Below, in pieces: positions 8,530 to 9,574 of a DNA stretch of 9,574 bases (the first letter of the stretch is position 1; the number at the start of each line of letters is the position of its first letter). Under the pieces are notes generated by a model. It saw only the letters and a list, made by a program, of their open reading frames with translations, did not search any database and was not told where the DNA came from. Position numbers and translations under genes: made by a program. This DNA comes from CAYVDH01 sp964450355 (GTDB lineage: Bacteria; Bacteroidota; Bacteroidia; NS11-12g; UBA955): contig CAYVDH010000139.1 in assembly GCA_964450355.1 (NCBI GenBank), positions 1-9,574 on the forward strand, written 5' to 3'.

Positions 8530-8563
8530 AAAAAAAAAGACGCTAAAAATAGCGTCTTTTTTT
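8530..8563 (-). terminator. Intrinsic terminator of the BON/SH3 operon
   Basis: The perfect inverted repeat GACGCTA (8539-8545) and TAGCGTC (8550-8556) encloses an AAAA loop. Nine A's precede it and seven T's follow it on the + strand, so on the minus strand the hairpin is followed by nine T's. It begins about 20 nt beyond the stop codon of the SH3 gene, as expected for the end of that transcript. The symmetric flanks would allow function in both directions. It also insulates the alpha-2-macroglobulin promoter from the upstream operon. Confidence 0.9.
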
Positions 8564-8582
8564 AATAAATTGATATAAAAAG

Positions 8583-8999
8583 CTACTCAGCAGGCGTTAA
8601 ATATTGAGTAAAGGCATAGCCTTGTTCTCCATCTTTAGTTTTAATCTCCCACCATTGTTCATTAAATTGATTCACTAAAGTGACTATTTCATGATGAGCA
8701 GCTTTGCCAACTATGGAGTCTGAAGTGCTAGGACCAGAACGGATATTTAAATTGCTGCTGCTAGTTACTACTTTTAGTTTAGTTTCTGGAGCTAAAGCTG
8801 GAGCATCAATATTTAAAACTAAGTCACCTGTTGCAAAATCAGGGTCTATTTTATTGTAAACATCCCAAAGTTTTGTTTTAGTAAAGGCATTTGAAGTGCC
8901 TTTCACATACAATACATTTTCTTGTTCATTTATTTGTAAGTCACTAACATTTTCTGCTTTTGCAATTTCTATTAGCTCTTTGTATTTTTCTTGTAACAT
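8583..8999 (-). CDS. SH3-domain protein with N-terminal BON-like region, no signal peptide
   Basis: The C-terminal half (about 75-138) is a bacterial SH3 (SH3b) domain. It has the typical LNIRSGPSTSDSIVG (84-98), the QWWEIKTKDGEQGYAF block (115-130) and the terminal YL. Such domains usually bind cell-wall peptides. The N-terminal half (about 3-65) has an alpha-beta pattern including VLYVKGTS (29-36) and TGDLVLNID (57-65). It looks like a degenerate BON domain, but this is inferred from pattern only. There is no signal peptide or membrane helix, which is odd for a wall-binding module. The ATG is the first start after the in-frame stop of the upstream gene, only 6 nt away, so no longer N-terminus is possible without reading through that stop. 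It is co-transcribed with the BON lipoprotein. The molecular role is unknown. Confidence 0.85.
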   Translation of the reverse strand: MLQEKYKELIEIAKAENVSDLQINEQENVLYVKGTSNAFTKTKLWDVYNKIDPDFATGDLVLNIDAPALAPETKLKVVTSSSNLNIRSGPSTSDSIVGKAAHHEIVTLVNQFNEQWWEIKTKDGEQGYAFTQYLTPAE

Positions 9000-9005
9000 A
9001 TTTAT

Positions 9006-9482
9006 TTATTTTTTAACTAAATCCTTACTGTTTACTTTTAAATTTAACCCATTTAATGATTCCATTAAGACTTGTAATTTAGCTTTAGCAACTTCACCAG
9101 ATAAATTAATTCCACCATCAGTTAGAGTGTATTTCACTGTTGGAAAATCTTTTAAAGCATCCATAACTTTACTTTCTACTTCACTTACTTTAGGTACTTC
9201 TACTTCTGGAGCAGCTGGAGCAGGAGGTGGAGTTACTGTACAATTGTTTACTACAGATTTAACGCCTTTTAAACCTTTAATTGCATTTTCGCAATTTGAT
9301 TTACAAGCATCGTCTTTACATTCTCCAGTCAATGTTAATACCCCTTTTTCTACAGAAACAGTGATACCTTGACTTACTAGTTTTTGAGCTTCTGCTTGAA
9401 TAGCAGAATCTTTTGGTTTGCAGGCAGTAAAGTTCATTACAGTTACCAAACCAAGGATTAAAAAGAATTGAATTTTTTTCAT
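9006..9482 (-). CDS. BON-domain lipoprotein (two BON-like domains)
   Basis: The signal peptide ends in the lipobox-like FTAC (Cys21), so this is probably a lipoprotein on the inner or outer membrane. Two BON-like repeats follow. The first is at about 25-83, with GVLTLTGE (47-54) and GVKSVVNN (73-80). The second is at about 100-155, with GGINLSGEVAKAK (123-135). They are joined by a Pro/Ala-rich linker (84-99). BON domains are thought to bind phospholipid or envelope components, as in OsmY; the exact ligand here is not known. The first domain carries four extra cysteines (55, 60, 64, 81), which is unusual. It is the first gene of a two-gene operon with the SH3 protein 6 nt downstream. The length is ordinary for small BON proteins. 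The start is fixed by the signal peptide. Confidence 0.87.
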   Translation of the reverse strand: MKKIQFFLILGLVTVMNFTACKPKDSAIQAEAQKLVSQGITVSVEKGVLTLTGECKDDACKSNCENAIKGLKGVKSVVNNCTVTPPPAPAAPEVEVPKVSEVESKVMDALKDFPTVKYTLTDGGINLSGEVAKAKLQVLMESLNGLNLKVNSKDLVKK

Positions 9483-9501
9483 GTTGATTTTTTTTAAGGA
9501 A

Positions 9502-9542
9502 CAATATTAATAAAATTAATTCTGTATATCCGTAAATATCAA
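9502..9542 (-). promoter_or_regulatory. Candidate promoter of the BON/SH3 operon
   Basis: On the minus strand a TTG (complement of 9540-9542) is followed after 21 nt by TAATTTTA (9511-9518), one mismatch from TAnnTTTG. A second possible -7 box, TAATATTG (9502-9509), also has one mismatch. The TTG-N21 spacing lies within the 17-23 nt range described for Flavobacterium promoters. In such AT-rich DNA this is suggestive only. Confidence 0.3.
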
Positions 9543-9551
9543 TAAAATGAT

Positions 9552-9559
9552 TATATTTG
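9552..9559 (+). promoter_or_regulatory. Candidate -7 element for a divergent gene at the right edge
   Basis: TATATTTG fully matches TAnnTTTG on the + strand. The window ends 15 nt later in an ATG (9572-9574), which could be the start codon of a divergent gene with a very short leader, or the real start may lie further right. No TTG is found at the proper upstream distance. Nothing of the putative gene itself can be read. Confidence 0.35.
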
Positions 9560-9574
9560 CCTAATAAAAGTATG

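Noticed and set aside
8896..9372. A 158-codon open frame on the + strand opposite the BON and SH3 genes
   Set aside because: It lies antisense across two genes with clear domains and signal peptide. Its product is a low-complexity Ser/Phe/Thr-rich translation with no recognisable family.

Overview
The window is strongly AT-rich. It carries three lipoprotein-type signal peptides, no Shine-Dalgarno sequences, and promoter elements resembling the Bacteroidota -7 box TAnnTTTG. Together with a mevalonate-pathway decarboxylase and a large bacterial alpha-2-macroglobulin, this points to Bacteroidota, most likely a Flavobacteriia-like organism. No rRNA, tRNA, CRISPR array, insertion sequence or prophage gene was seen. 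The region looks like ordinary chromosome.

Left part (1-1903, + strand): a two-gene operon behind a -7 box at 13-20. The first gene encodes a di-heme c-type peroxidase of the CcpA/MauG superfamily, made as a lipoprotein. The second starts 1 nt after the first one's stop and encodes a small secreted protein that looks like an outer-membrane beta-barrel.

Centre (1917-8411, - strand): a 1805-residue alpha-2-macroglobulin lipoprotein with an intact CAEQ thioester motif. After 36 nt comes mvaD, diphosphomevalonate decarboxylase. The pair converges on the peroxidase operon with 13 nt between stop codons. The usual A2M partner, penicillin-binding protein 1C, is not next to it in this window.

Right part (8583-9482, - strand): a BON-domain lipoprotein followed after 6 nt by an SH3-domain protein without signal peptide, closed by a clean intrinsic terminator at 8530-8563. 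The two ORFs share one reading frame and are separated by a single TAA stop. The last 92 bp look like a divergent promoter region, and another + strand gene may begin at the window edge.

Most products act in the cell envelope: periplasmic redox chemistry, protease trapping, and possibly peptidoglycan or outer-membrane binding. MvaD is the only clear cytosolic metabolic enzyme. I see no obvious new multi-gene system. The best leads are the MauG-like active site of the peroxidase and its tight coupling to an unknown barrel protein, and the in-frame BON/SH3 pair.
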